DNA of 64,000 nucleotides from Eudromia elegans (GCA_003342815.1 PTEX01000006.1:2673338-2737337); one strand, 5' to 3'; positions 13,371 to 26,400 are shown, numbered from the stretch's first letter. The notes: generated by a model not told the origin, from the letters alone. Numbers and translations are program-made.

Positions 13371-14133
13371 GACACATTTTTATGTGTCTTCAATCAAATC
13401 AAAATTTCACATCCCTTTTGTCAAAATCTTGTTCATTCTGAGCAGAAGCTAGTCATTCTGGATAATGTTGCTCTTCTGAGTTCATCAAACACTTCTTGTT
13501 CATGCTTCTCTCTTGCTTGCTTTCTGTATGTCTATCTTGGTTCCTTGCTTCTACTGATGACATCTGTTGTTCTGGCATCGCCTGACTTTTCCTGCCGTTA
13601 ATTAGCTTCCTTCTAATAGTGGATGATGCTGTTGTTTTCTGCCCAGATGCAGAAAAGGCATCACACAGTGAAGCAGAAGTACAAAACGTATAGAAAGTCA
13701 ATCTAGCTGCATAGCTGAGGGACCTCTGTGGGAGCTCTAGTGAGAACTCTAGCAGTACATGACCTGATATCAGACCCTAATCTGTGATGTGGATAGTTGT
13801 AGTAATAGTAATGGATATGATTTCAGTGAAAGGATCAGAAAGCATATGTAGGAGAGGTTTAAGTTATCATTCTTTTGCTTTTCTAGGTTGTGGTGAGGAA
13901 TGCAGTGTGTTTAACACTACAAGCTGATATTAGTTGGTGTTTTGGCGTGTTACAGTTTGGAGGGGATAGGCTTCCTTCTAACATTTTAATGGAAATGGAG
14001 ATTTGACCAGGAGTTGAAAGAGAGAGACTTCTTAGAGAAACATGCAAGAACACATGAACAATGTTCTTTATCAAGATGACAATTGATTGTCAAGGAATTT
14101 GTTCATCTTTGCATGCATGTGAACATACAGGAA
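13371..14133. other. Non-coding interval between CR1 and microsatellite
   Basis: Ordinary unique-looking sequence. Open frames on both strands are short or run out of the neighbouring CR1. No repeat family, RNA gene or promoter was recognised. Confidence 0.5.
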
Positions 14134-14337
14134 ATTTTATTTTATTTTATTTTATTTTATTTTATTTTATTTTATTTTATTTTATTTTATTTTATTTTAT
14201 TTTATTTTATTTTATTTTATTTTATTTTNATTTTATTTTATTTTATTTTATTTTATTTTATTTTATTTTATTTTATTTTATTTTATTTTATTTTATTTTA
14301 TTTTATTTTATTTTATTTTATTTTTTTATTTTATTTT
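14134..14337. repeat. (ATTTT)n pentanucleotide microsatellite with one N
   Basis: About 204 bases, or roughly 40 copies, of the 5-base unit 'atttt'. The run is nearly perfect except for one undetermined base at 14229, where the phase of the repeat shifts, and a slightly T-rich 3' edge at 14321-14327. Read on the plus strand it gives two artefactual frames of FYFIL-type repeats, which are not genes. The lone N with a phase shift suggests that the true length is unresolved in this assembly. Long A/T pentamer arrays are common at old retroposon tails, but no body is recognisable here. Confidence 0.97.
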
Positions 14338-17246
14338 CCAAAAAGTCACTAGTTATCACCAAGGCTAAAGGAAGAAATTGACTGCTGCATCAGCTCAGAA
14401 AAAAAGAAAAATAAAAAAAGAAAATAAGCCTTTCCAAAACAAAACATAAAATGTCCTCTTGGTGGTATCTGGTCAAGATCTAGATTTTGCATGGCTTTGT
14501 TTAGACTCACAGTGCTTCCCAGGACACATGAAAAAACACCTGTTGGAAACGTTAGAGTCCAAATGGAGGTTCTATTTAATATGTATGAGGGGAAAACAAA
14601 CAATATTGAGGATGTGAAGCACATAAAAGCTGGCTCTGTGTGAAACCAGATGGATTTTAGCAGAAGTTCTACTGAGGATGTTGAGAATGTGCCTTCATTG
14701 GGTACAGCCTACTCTCAAGGGGTCTTCCTCAAGCATTTCTAGGGCTTGGGGCGGTCTCAAGATGCCCCTGGAGCAGCTTGTTACCCAATTTTATTTGGGA
14801 AAAAAACACTCAACCAACTAAACCAATTAAATGAACTTATTTTCTAAAACTGAACATGTTGAAATTTTCTTCTTGTAGGAAATTTAGAGATGCCATGTTT
14901 TCTCTTCTGTTTAGAATGAAGACTTGTTTGGAAATAATGGAACTACTTCCTCACAGAACTGAATGTCCGAGTTTTTATCAGCCATTGCAGAACTGTGACA
15001 GTTTCTGATGATGGAAACTTTATGCTAGATAAATACCCTAAGGACAAGAGACACATGTCACCAAAGCACTCAAACAACTTTTCTTGTGGGCTGGTCATCT
15101 TTGACATGACTGTTTTATAGAAATTATGTTTTTACCTTTCCTAAGGTAAGATAATGACTATGCAAAAATTGCATTCCTGTAGTATATCCAGTGGAAAGAA
15201 GGTATCATCTGAGATATCTAGAAATAACTAGTTGAAGTCAGAATTATGACCACCTCTAATTTACCTCTAAATATTCAGCAACAGATTAAGTAAGTGGTTT
15301 ATTCTATAATAGAACCATGCCTCTTGTCAGTAAAGACAAGTGCAGTGTGTTAAGAACAACTTCTGCCATTCCCATTAAGTTCAGGGAAGCCTCAAAGTAC
15401 TAAGTGTAACTTTTCAGAATTCCAAAATCTTCTTTTTTTAATTCTCTGAAATTGGATTTAGGATATCATTTGAATACTGTTTTTGGTATGCTGAAGTGTG
15501 CTGAGGTATCCACTCAGAACTGGCAGGTATGAGCTAGCTCCCGTGAGAGAGATGTGACTTTCTGAAGCTAAAGGATAGGTGGAATATTTTCCTTTTCTGC
15601 ATCTGTGCTGAAGCGCTATAGAACTGCCAGTGTGCCATAGAGCTGCAAGTGAACTACTTACCTGCCTAGTCTTCCAGTCACAGACTTTACCGTCTCTGTT
15701 TTGAAGCTAAAGATCTTGTGCTTCGAGTTCTCCAAAATTCTTAACACTGAGTATGAAGACCTATACACCAAGCCATCTTCAGTCAACTGAGTCATCTTGT
15801 TTTTATTAGATTGTTTTCAACAATCTTTATAAATGATTCCATTATAATGTTTCTAGTTGTGAAGTACTTTTGTATATAATTTCAGATATCTTCCTCAAAG
15901 TTAGTTTAACCAGTCTACTTTTTATATCTAATTTATAATATTTATTTATATTTGTACTTTATATCTGTAAAAGATCATGTTACTAGGACTGTATAGTATC
16001 AAGCATGCCTTGGATTGCATTCCTCCACTGAGGTGGTTGGTGGTTTTTAAAATCTACAGAGCTAGGAAAGAGCAAGAGTCAAGTAAAATGCTGAGGATGC
16101 TGAATGATAAATCAAACACTGCACATTTAATTTATTTATGGTTGCTGTCAAGCATCTTCAGAAAACAAAACAAATGGTGTCTATTTGTCTCTCTATGTGA
16201 TTCAGTTGTCTGTATTTTGCTTATATAGAGTTTTTTTGTTATCAGAAATTATGCAGGTAAAGCTCTGTGTTATAAGTAGTTTTTCTGTGTACTGGTACAC
16301 GACTGTAATGAAGCAACTGACAGAGAATACAGTGGTGTCCAAGTTAAACAGGTCATGAGTACTCCAGAAGATTTTCCCTGGATATTTTTCAGCACTGCAG
16401 AGATGGAGAGGTCCTTTGGAAGCTCTTCCTGCTGCTATATGCTGCCTAGAGCCCTTTGCCGTGTGTTTATGTGACTCCCATAATCTGTAAACCACACTTG
16501 TGTGGTCAAAGTATAGCTGACATGGAAAGGGGTGTTTGTGAGCTTGTGACTGGACTAGTTGCAATTTTGCAGAAGAAACCCATCTTTATCTCCCTAGTCC
16601 TTCTTGCTGGCAGGCAGGACGCGGGAAGTGAAGGTAAGACACTGTATCTATTTACTACTTGTTTTTTTCCAATAAATTCTAACTTTGTGGTTGTAAAAAC
16701 CAACAAAATCTAGTAATCCTCAAATGTAAACAAGAAGAAAAATAATACTCCAGAATGCAAGAGCTTATAAGTATCCAAACCCTAAATATGTTAACGCAGC
16801 TGCGTGTCATGTGACCCACCACGGTTCTGACATAAAAGCATGTGAAATGTTTAAAAACGTCCAGAACGTTGCCAATTTCTTGTGATACCTACTTGAACAA
16901 GAGCAATGCAGCTGGAATGAAGAGTTGTGCTGCAATTACAGAAACCACCTTTTTCCTTAGCTAATATTTAAAAGCGCCTACCAAAGGCTTCCCACAGTAG
17001 TGCTGTGCAAGCAAGAGATGCTGTAACTGAGTGTGTTACTCTGCCTGTCAGGTGTCCAGCTGCATTTCAAGACATGCCTATGGTCAGTGTGCCACAGGTC
17101 AGTGTGTCACAGTTCAGCAAGAGCTAAAGTGGCCTCAGATGGTGCTGAGCAGGGTAGCGCTGGAGCAAGAACTGATATAACTGCATCAGTGTGGTATTGC
17201 ACCAAGCCTAATTACTCTTGCCATTTTGCAAGGTACTGGTATCTGG

Positions 17247-17263
17247 TATATATATATATATAT
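17247..17263. repeat. (TA)n microsatellite
   Basis: About eight TA units. The array lies between two copies of 'tatctggtata' (about 17240 and 17266), so a small duplication may have accompanied its growth. Confidence 0.85.
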
Positions 17264-18809
17264 TGTATCTGGTATATTCTATTAGTTGCCTGTGCACAAT
17301 CTGTAAATAAAAATTCATCCTCAGCTGAGGAACTGACAATTGCTTAGGGAAATATTAGTGGAACTTACTCAACCCTAAATGTTATCTGCATGCCGGGCCA
17401 GCCTGCAGGAGATCAGGTAAGCTTGGCCAAAAAAGAGAAAACACAGAAAAGTAGAGTATCTTAAATAACACTTAACAAATAATTTTAATCCTGTGCATTT
17501 TGAAAAGCAACAATTTCATGTATTAGTAGTTTCAGTCAAAATATAACATCATTTTAATTATTCTTTTTTTTGTATAATTTCTCCCCTCCCCTGCCTGCTC
17601 TCCTATATAATCTTATTTTCTTCTTTTTTTTTTCCCAAGCCAAAAAGAAAATTGGTTAAAAAAAAAGGTTAATCCTATTTCTCATTTAAAAAATTTAAAA
17701 AGATTATTTTGTTAAAAAACCCTTTTCTAATTCATAAATTTTCTATCAGCTGCCCTTCCAACTTACATGTTTACAGTAGGCTCTTCTCCTCTAGTTAATT
17801 TTTACATTCGTATTTAAAGAAAATGTTGCCAAAATATATGGCTGTTTGTACTGGCTTTAAACTGGTTTTCCTTTTGCTAAAATTTGCAAGTACTCTAGAA
17901 TTGTGACACAAATCCCAGTCAAACAAATATTTCTCAATTTTGGTTTCTCAACCAGGAGGAAGCAAGACAGGAGAAGAGAGATGCAAGTGTTTTTCAGAGG
18001 ATCAGATTTTCTTTATCCTTCAGAGACTTTGAATGTATAAAGCATATTTTGGAATTAAAATTTCAACTCGTTTTTTGGCATGTCTGCATTCTGCATCAAA
18101 TCTTAAGTTAGGATCTGTTTCTTTTGGGTCAAGAATTGCTTTGATTCAGTTACTCCAGTTGCTCAGCAAATGTGAGTTACTAGTATTACGTAACAACGTT
18201 CAATAGTGCTTAGACATCACATAAGAAATAATTGATTATAATCATTATTTTTACCATATATTTTCTTTTTGTTTTCATTATCATTATGGTATCTCTGTAT
18301 CTGTATAATGTTAGCCAAATAGAAAGACCATTTCTTCAAAAAACTTTCTGAATTTGGACATTTGAAACCATGTTTTTGCTTGTCCTGCAGCTTCGTAAGT
18401 GGCAGGATTCAGAAGAGGTTATATATAATAGAAAATGGAGTGGCCTGAAGGCTATTATATGTCAGAGTTTTCACTGGGAATTTTTTTTATAATTGCAAAG
18501 ATGGTTTCCTGAGCTGAGGTGCCTTAAAGGTTTGGGTATATAAAGATTTTCAAATATGTATATTGCCATAGGTGTATGTGTGTTTGACCCCATAATACCT
18601 AATTATTTTTTTATCTAGAAGAGCTTGCTGTTACATCTACTAAGCTTTTTGAATTTTTAGTTATATTCCCACCTGAGGAAGCTTTCTGACTTCAAAACGT
18701 GTGCAGAACTTCTAGTACGTAAGACAATAAAAAAAAAATTATCAAAAAAACCCCTCACCATCAATTCTGACGTGAAGCAATCTTTTTGAGCAATCTGTTC
18801 CTTGTTTTT

Positions 18810-18827
18810 AAAAAAAAAAAAAAAAAA
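18810..18827 (+). repeat. Poly-A tract (18 A)
   Basis: Uninterrupted run of 18 A residues after 'ccttgttttt'. No retroposon body was recognised next to it. Confidence 0.9.
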
Positions 18828-20180
18828 TTGAAATGAACATTGATGATGATGGGAAGGAGGCGGCAGGACTCACTAGACTCTCCTACTTCCCTTCTTGGTT
18901 GTTAAGTTGTTCATCTAGAATGATCTAATCTGAAGATTTAAATGCAACTATCCTAGCAGCAGCAGAGTGGCAGGGAGGTTTGTCACAATATCTCTGAGTG
19001 GTTCCTCTGGATGCCTTTTCACTTCAGATAACCAAAGGAGCACTCTGTAGGGCAGATGTCCCTTCAGCTAGATCTGAGTGCTAATTGCCAGGCATTAAGG
19101 TACTTCTCAGTCTTGGTGGTGGGTGCTTAAGCACTGCATGCAAAGTAGATCGGTTCCAGTGCAAGGTGTTGATATGGTAGTACCATAGGTAGGGTAGGAT
19201 CAGAGTTCAAACCCACACTTTGTCTGATTAAGGCAGAAGTTTGAATTTGTGTCTTTGACTCCTCATACAAATGTGTTAGCAGTTATTCTTCAGATCATTC
19301 AAAAATAGGACAGCTCCAGTAAGATAATTCATACAAACTACTTCAATAATGGCTAAAAGTCCATGAGCAATTAGGTAAGAATGATCTTCACTCCTGTGTT
19401 AATAGTATTCACTTGGGAAGCTGGGGAACTCCCTGTTAGAGTTAACATAGTGTAGAATTGCATTGCTGGAAGAGAGTATCTCAGAATAGCAAAGGAGTCA
19501 GTGGAATCATACAATGCTTGCAATGAGTTTGTGAAGCCAGCCCTGTTATCTCCTCACCTGTTTTTGTCTACATTTTCCAAAATGGTTCTCCTTAGGATGC
19601 GTGGAGCATTTCAGGTTAAAGGGCATACAGTGGACTACATAGCACTGGTAGTGGTTTTGTGTGGAAACTTGGAAAAATTGTGAATTTTGTTCAATTTAAA
19701 ACAATATTCTTTTATCAATTCTTTTTCAACATTTTGGCTTGGCAGATAAACTGAAAAAAAGAGGAAAAAAAGCAATTGTTGTCACAGTGCTAAGTGCTCC
19801 TTTGCTGTTGGACTTTTGTGTTTTCCTATGAAAATTGTAGCACAGTCATTAGTCCCTGGAGCTGCTTGTCCATGGCAAACAGGCATGAAATTGAAGTCTC
19901 ACTAAAGTTTGGAGATGTCTGAAGCACAGGAGTCCTAAAACAGGATTAAATGATGGCATCTACAATATGTCTAGGTCTGGAGTCTCCAAAACCACTCTAT
20001 TGTTTTCACAGGTTCCATCTGTCGTTTGCTTGTCAAAAGATACCTCTGATGCGCATGTTTATGGGAAATATTAGAAAGAGGAGAGTTCTTGATTTGTGTG
20101 TATTGTTAGCTGGGAACAGAAACATTCCTTTCTCTAGCTTTGTCATTCTGTGATGTAATGAGAACATTTTAAACCAGGAC

Positions 20181-20620
20181 AAGCAAATTGCAAATGCCAA
20201 GTTCTTCCCTAAATGCTGCTTATGATCAAACACACCCATCCACCCTTTTAAATACTTCATAATTAAATATGCAAAAATGGAGACTTAATTTGAACATGTA
20301 AATTAATCACATGTAACAATTGAAATTCATAACTGCACATCCATTAGCAGACAACGCTGTTCCTCATTCTTTTGTCTATGTGTTTATAGTAATCACGCAA
20401 TCAGATTTATGGTGCATGTCACCCTTTGAAAATTAATTCCGCATCAACATGGAGATTTGTTCCCATTAAATTACACATTTCTATTGTATAGCTTTGCTCT
20501 ATTAATGCAAATAATTGCAAATTAAGCCACAGATGTCTAAGGAGCAGCAGGAGTGATCATGTATTTGATGTGTGATGCACATCATGTCATTTCTATGTCA
20601 CTCCTTTAGGGGTTAAATGA
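20181..20620. promoter_or_regulatory. Candidate enhancer-like block, octamer/homeodomain motif cluster
   Basis: An AT-rich block of about 440 bases contains four octamer-like motifs of the kind bound by POU-domain factors. These are 'attgcaaat' at 20187-20195, 'atatgcaaa' at 20267-20275, the exact octamer 'atgcaaat' at 20505-20512 and 'attgcaaat' again at 20514-20522. Homeodomain-core 'taatta'/'attaa' elements lie among them ('aattaattccg', 'gtaaattaatcac'). The texture resembles deeply conserved non-coding elements in vertebrate gene deserts. That is inference: AT-rich DNA produces such motifs by chance and no conservation data are available here. The 3' end holds the nested inverted repeat listed separately. 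Confidence 0.35.
20549..20605. repeat. Nested inverted repeat (57 bases)
   Basis: The outer arms 'aggagtga' (20549-20556) and 'tcactcct' (20598-20605) are perfect reverse complements and can extend by three pairs past one bulged base. Inside them 'tgatgtg' (20566-20572) pairs with 'cacatca' (20578-20584) around a 5-base loop. The unpaired internal region is too large for a typical microRNA precursor, so no RNA gene is called. Confidence 0.65.
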
Positions 20621-23224
20621 GTTTCATGTTTTGGACATCTTGGGAAAATAACAAACAGTGTAGCTCATTCAAAAAGCATCTGCTGTTTTTTTTTTTTTTT
20701 AACAGAAGACAAAGATATTTCAAATGTGTTTTCAATCCTCTGCTAAGAAAATAAGTTTGCAAAAAATAAATATTTTTCCCTCCTTTAGAATTTTGCATTT
20801 ACTTTCTGCAGCAGTTAAGAAAAAGCCAAAATTTATCGGAGTTTAATATTTAGCATCTGAAAATTGAAATGCTATGGTGGGCTGAATTAAACATAGATGG
20901 ATGGGAATGAGGTCAGTGGAGTGAATGCAAGCTGTACCCTATGTGCATGCATGGGGGTTGCCCTCTGGATGTCTGTATTTGCCTTTTTCAGTGCATGTGC
21001 ATGACAGCACGAAGCTTTCCTTAACAAGTTTTTGTGCAAGCAAGATGCCTTGCATGTCAGGTGTTCATTCTAAATGAACAACAGCAGCACTTCTGTTGAC
21101 ATCCGTGGGATTTACTTGACTTTTTTGGGGGTCAGGATTTGCTGTGCTGCTCGGTCTCATCATCTTGCCATGTGGACCTGGTCAGTAAAGCCTCTTCATT
21201 AGCTTTACTGGGCTTTGGCTCTGGCCGTGGCATTCCTCAGCTACTGCATCTTCAGCTCCATAATGCGTTGAGCATTTTCACTCATGCTGTAGGAGTTCTT
21301 TGCAACCACTCTTATTCCTGTATAAACTCAGCTTTCTCCTCAGTTTTCTGCTTCCTAATGTGCTCTGCAGCTGTCTTGTGCTCCTGGCTTCGTGCCATCT
21401 TCATGTTACACCTCCCTGCAGGCCAGCCACTTCCACTCTGTTGTTTGGTTAATCCTTTTTAAATAACCTCTGCTTTTATGGTACTCCTTGCAAGAAATAC
21501 CTCTCCAGTTACGCCTCTGAGTAATTTCAGGTCTAAAATATTGCCTATCTTGACTTATTCTGTACGGTAGCACCACCTGCATGGACAGTGAATTGTGATG
21601 AAAATAAGGAGAATATTTTTTAAAGAAAAGCCTCTTCTTGCATGAGATACAAGTCTGATGGGAAACTCTGTTAGGACTTGGATGGGTCAGTTATCAAGCT
21701 TGAGTCTAGGCAGTGAGGGGAGCTGCGTTGGGAGAGAACATGATAGGTATGAAGCTAGGAAATAATTTGTAAAACTGCAGGAAAATGGCTTTGTGATAAT
21801 TAGGGAAAAGGAGGTCACAGCCTGTCTTGCCTACACAAGCTCCTTATTTATTATTGTGGCACAACAGCATATGGCTTGGAGTTTTTAGTGGACTAATACC
21901 ATTTCTCAGTTGTTTTTGCTTTCTCTTTTCTCACAGTAAGATGTAACTTAAATTCCTAAACTCTAAAGCCCCAAAAATCCAACCCGCAAGCCCCAGTGGT
22001 ATTTGGAGTTTATGTATTCTTTAACCAAAGGCCTTTACATAACCAGATACTGGTACATTCTTTAGTGAAATTCTTGAAGCTTTGAGCTTAACCACTGTTC
22101 CTTGCAGTGATGTACTTGAAAAAATGTCAACTATGTACTGGAGGGCTGTGCAGTTGAGGTATGTCCTTTTTCTCAAAGTGACAAGCTGGTATCAAGGTCT
22201 AGATTGAGGCAGGGACTTGGCTGCGGCTTGAACAGTCCTATGGTGACATCAGAATTTTGGCATGCAGATTTAAACATTTTTTCTTGTTATCATTACTGCA
22301 GGGAAAAGCTGAAGATTTGGCATAAGTGAATCTAGTACAGAGTTATCTGCGGGAGTTAGCAGAGAACTTTAAAGCTGTGTGAGTGGGGTATTGCCTCATT
22401 CATGTTCCATACGTTATTAATTCTGAAATCTTTGTGCTGAATGCCACAGTGAATTTAGGTGTGTACAGGAGAAATTCTCCAAATTGTGGGCAAAGCAACT
22501 TTATTTCTCAGAGAACAAAAAAGAATAATACAGCAAAATCCCTGTTGGAAGGGGAGATATAAAAGTGCTTAAGGAGACTTGAAAGGGGAAGAAACACACA
22601 GAGATTTTAAAAGTTTGGAGTTAAACAAAGCTAAGCAGGATTTAGAAAAGTACTTAGAAAAAATAATCCTGAAAAGGAAGAGAACAACCTCCCTTTCCAC
22701 CCAAAATCAAAAGAGAACACTATTAAAATGTTCTTAAAGTATTTAGTTTCTTTTAATAACACTCATGATACACTGGGCAGTCAAACATCATTCTGTGTGT
22801 ATTGGCAAAGCAGAGTAGCCTTTTGGATATTTAATCTGCATCTAAGTATGCTTCAAATCTATGTGTGATAAACCTCATTTGTTAAATGTGAGCAGTTGCG
22901 TTGCTCTATACCATGGCTGTTAAGTTTGAGGTAATAAAAATGTGATATAAAAGTGTCAGGCATCTTGGCTCCCATTTGCCTTGCTGTATTTCTCTTTGAA
23001 GTGCAGCAGCCATAAGAAATTTCAGTTTCAGATCTCTCTTTCTGCAGTACTCCGGAAACACTGTGATTACTTCTAAATCTTCTATGAAATCTGCATTGCC
23101 ATTCAGCTTTCTGTGGAACAGTAGTGGGAGCATCCAGAAATAAAATGCAAATACCGGACCTTTCTTTCCCATATCTTTGACAATATTGTTTTTGTTTTGA
23201 TATCTTGAAAGGGAAAATGGTCAA
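20621..23224. other. Non-coding block, no gene seen
   Basis: The longest frames are 107 codons (plus, 21139-21462) and 121 codons (minus, 22859-23224), with no motif. The first is Leu/Cys/Ser-rich and might be mistaken for a membrane protein, but it starts at a non-ATG codon and has no supporting context. A 15-base T run lies at 20686-20700. Confidence 0.55.
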
Positions 23225-23400
23225 AGAAGACCATAGGGCTCAACAGCCAGCATCTACAGTGAGCTAATTCTGGCACTGCTATTCTAGGCAGTGGATCCTT
23301 TGCGGCTTTAGGCAGCGCACATGATCTTTCAATCTCAGTTTCCCTTTCTGTAATATAGGATGATGAGAATAATCACATTCCTATCTGACATGCCATATTT
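23225..23400 (+). mobile_element. MIR-like (CORE) SINE relic, sense
   Basis: The order of blocks follows the MIR consensus in sense orientation. 'attctggcactgct' is near 23267, then a 'ggctttaggca' block near 23308, then 'caatctcagtttcccttt' near 23330, then 'ctgtaatataggatgatg' and 'gagaataatcacattcctat'. These correspond to MIR's 'ggctctgccac', 'cttgggcaag', 'cctcagtttcc', 'ctgtaaaatggggat' and 'aataat..acctacct'. The tRNA-like head is unrecognisable and the tail is missing. MIR is an ancient tetrapod SINE of which birds keep only decayed copies. Confidence 0.7.
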
Positions 23401-26400
23401 ACTTGCTATAGACAGACAAAGTGGTATGGAAGTGGGTCTAAGGAGGAATGTTCAAAATCAGAGTATATTCAAGTATATTCATCATTTAATTGTTTCAATT
23501 TCTTTTCTTTTCCTTCTTTTTTTTTATTTTTTATTTTATTTTTAATAAAGGAACTCGGTTCATAATTGATGAGCCCAAAACATTTAAAGGTTGGATTCAT
23601 ATTTTGGAGAGTATTCTGAATTTCAAGAAAACTACCCCCTCACTGTTTCATTATGAGAAATATTCTAAAGCCTTTCCAAAAGTTTTGTCTTTATGCAGAA
23701 CCACAGTCTGTTTATTTCTTCATGCCAAAGATGAGGTTTGGCAGGGGATTGTCCCATACCCTTGCCAAAAGCTCTCCTAAGAGCACACTCAGTTAGTTTA
23801 TATTACTACTTTTGAAAAAGGAAACATTAAAGAAACCATATTTTTAATACAGTATAAAGGTCCTCTGAAGGCTGAAAATGCCTCCCTCTGGCCCCTCCTC
23901 ACTGCAAAGGGCTAGGGGAAGTGAAGGAAAAAGGAGTCCTACAGTCAAAGAGCTGCCTCCGTGTGAGGCCCGGGAGCTAGGACAGCTTAGTTCTAACCCT
24001 CATTTCCCTGCAGGCTCTGGCTTTCAAAAATTGCTTTAAGTCTGGTTGCCCAAGTCGAGACAACCGTTTGCAGCAAGTCTGGGCACTCTTAGCACCTGTG
24101 GATTTTGCTGTGGTTGTTCAAGGGAAGGATGTCTGTCTCCTTATGGTCTGCCAACGTACTCTAGAGGCACATGGCGGACAGCGCCCTGGTCTGCCCCTTT
24201 TCCTCTGTGATGGCTCTCTGGGCACGCCTGGTCCTCTCTGCAGCTCCTACAGCAGGTCACAAAGCTGGAGAAAGGTCATGGTTGTTGCATATCCAGTTGG
24301 TATTTTGTGCATTTCCTGGAAATGACACAGCAGGTATATTCCCTAACTCATGACTTAGTATGGTCGTGTATGTTGAGGAAGAAGAGACATGAGAGATTTG
24401 CCTAGTTGTGCAGTGCAAATAGCGATGTTGCATAAATTCTTTCATTTCAGTCCAGAGCTTGATTTTTTCATAAGTTTCTAAAAAAGATTCCAGTCTGAAA
24501 TAACTTTTTATTAATGGATAGCAGGTTTTTGTCATAGGAGTGCTCTTTCACCACTAATGCCTGTATCTATAATGTGCACAGAGAGAGATATCAATTCAGG
24601 CAATTTTATATTATAAAACTGAGAAAAAAAGTGGGTATGTATCTATATCCATCCTTTCGAACTTGGATTGTATTTTTAGAAATTAAATCCACATGTTGAA
24701 GCCTTTTTCAGCTGAATAATTCTTTCTTGAAGTTGTCCGTTCTTTATCAACTGGGCTGCATGGGCAGGAGGAGATTCAACTATCAAAGAGAATTCAGCTA
24801 AGATAGGGAAGACATCATTTGCCATGGAGTTTCTCCATACTAAAATTGTAGCCAAACTTTCCTCAATTAATTTTCAAATGTGGGCTTTTTTTAGTATGCA
24901 ACTGCCACATCCAAAGTTTTGTTGTTAAATGCCTTTCCCTCCTAAGATTCAGTCTAAAGGTTTTCCTGTATATGCCAGGCATGTGTATGCACAGTCTGGG
25001 AGCTGGTAAATGCTGATATGCTGGAATTAAATCTCACATGGGTGAGAACCTTTCACTGCAAACATACATATGACATATTGGAGGTATGTCAGAGTAGCAC
25101 CCACATGGATTGAACTGCAGGGACAGGGCCTTTAAGATTTTTTGGAGAAAGTTACCATTTCAAGTACAAAATACATCTATTGAGATATGAAAATGCAACT
25201 AAACTGAAAATATTTAAATTACCCAAAGAGGAAGTTACTTATAATCTGCAATTATATTTACTACTGGTGTTACTGGAGAGAATAAATGTGGAAAGTTTCA
25301 GTGGGAAGGTTCTCCTGTCATAACTTTGTGCTGATACTCAGCTGGCTGTCCTTGAAGAACTCCGTCCCTTTTTACACTGTAAATAGATATTTTGTTTACT
25401 TAACCTGCTGGAGGTTTTAAAAGAGAATCAACATGTTCTGTAGACTCAAAGAGTGAGAATTGTTTATTTGTACATTTTGACCTCCTGCGTATTTCAGGCC
25501 AAAAAATATTGCTCTATTACGTCTGCATTAAGCCCAATTCCTTGTCTATTTGACTAAAATGTTACCTGCAAATATAAACTTATGAACAAAATTTCTTTTC
25601 TACTGTGGTTCATTTTGAAAAACTGTGGCTCCCTGAACTGCGAATGAATAAAGTCTGGTTTCCTATGGCATTGGGTTCTCTGGTTTTCTGACAAGGCATA
25701 AGCTCCAATTGGAGCTATTCCAATGGCTAGGACATTCATAACAGCCCAATACTAGTGGGTTCTCTGAAGTCTAGTAGTATGTTCATATGCAGTCTTTCAT
25801 ATAGTGGGAGCAGTAATAAAGTCATTCTATTCACTCATCCAACCATTTTCCTGAAACCTGTTAGGAATTCAATTATTTTTGAGGTGTCTGCATCTATCAG
25901 ATATGGTCACTTCCAAACATTATTGGAGGAGTAATGTGCGTGTGAATATGCATCCAGGCAAAGCTTGATTGCAGAAGGTTTGTTTCCCTAGGAAATCTGG
26001 CACCTGTACTGCCTGAGATATCCGAGCCCCTGTGGATTGTTATTGTTCTAGTCTTACTGTTCATTAGAGGAGGAGAGATAAGAGTTTTGACAGATGTAAA
26101 GCAGTATTCCCACAGGATATCAGAAATGACCAATAGACTAATTTTCTTTGACATCTTGCTAGTTTCTGCAATTGCTTTTCATCATGGTGGGTCTTTAAAA
26201 AGATACACATTTAATAAAGCACTTTTAAATATGCATTTTAAATGTACTGCCCTGTTAGCCTGGAAATGAAAGTTAGTAAATTTTTTCATTTTTGTCATAT
26301 TTTCAAAAAGTCCTTTGCTATATCATAGGCAGATTGTGGGTGAAATATTCACCCTGTACTTGTACTTGCTTGTATTTGCATTTACTATATGTGATGATGC

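Larger units (their letters stand above)
14338..20180. other. Non-coding block, no gene seen
   Basis: Open frames stay at or below 120 codons and show no motif. The block contains a short TA microsatellite (17247-17263) and an 18-base A tract (18810-18827). The longest frame (120 codons, minus, 16202-16564) faces competing frames on the other strand. Nothing else was recognised. Confidence 0.55.

Noticed and set aside
13089..13601. Longest open frame of the window (170 codons, plus strand), overlapping a 129-codon frame at 12845-13234
   Set aside because: Its first half is the antisense of an avian CR1 3' end (12975-13370), which is naturally poor in stops, and the remainder is low-information flank. 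There is no start context and no protein motif.
14061..14381. Frames of 106 and 89 codons made of FYFIL repeats
   Set aside because: They are direct translations of the ATTTT microsatellite and include an undetermined residue at the N.
21139..21462. Leu/Cys-rich 107-codon frame resembling a membrane protein
   Set aside because: It begins at a non-ATG codon in pyrimidine-rich DNA, lacks charge pattern or family similarity, and has no neighbouring coding sequence.
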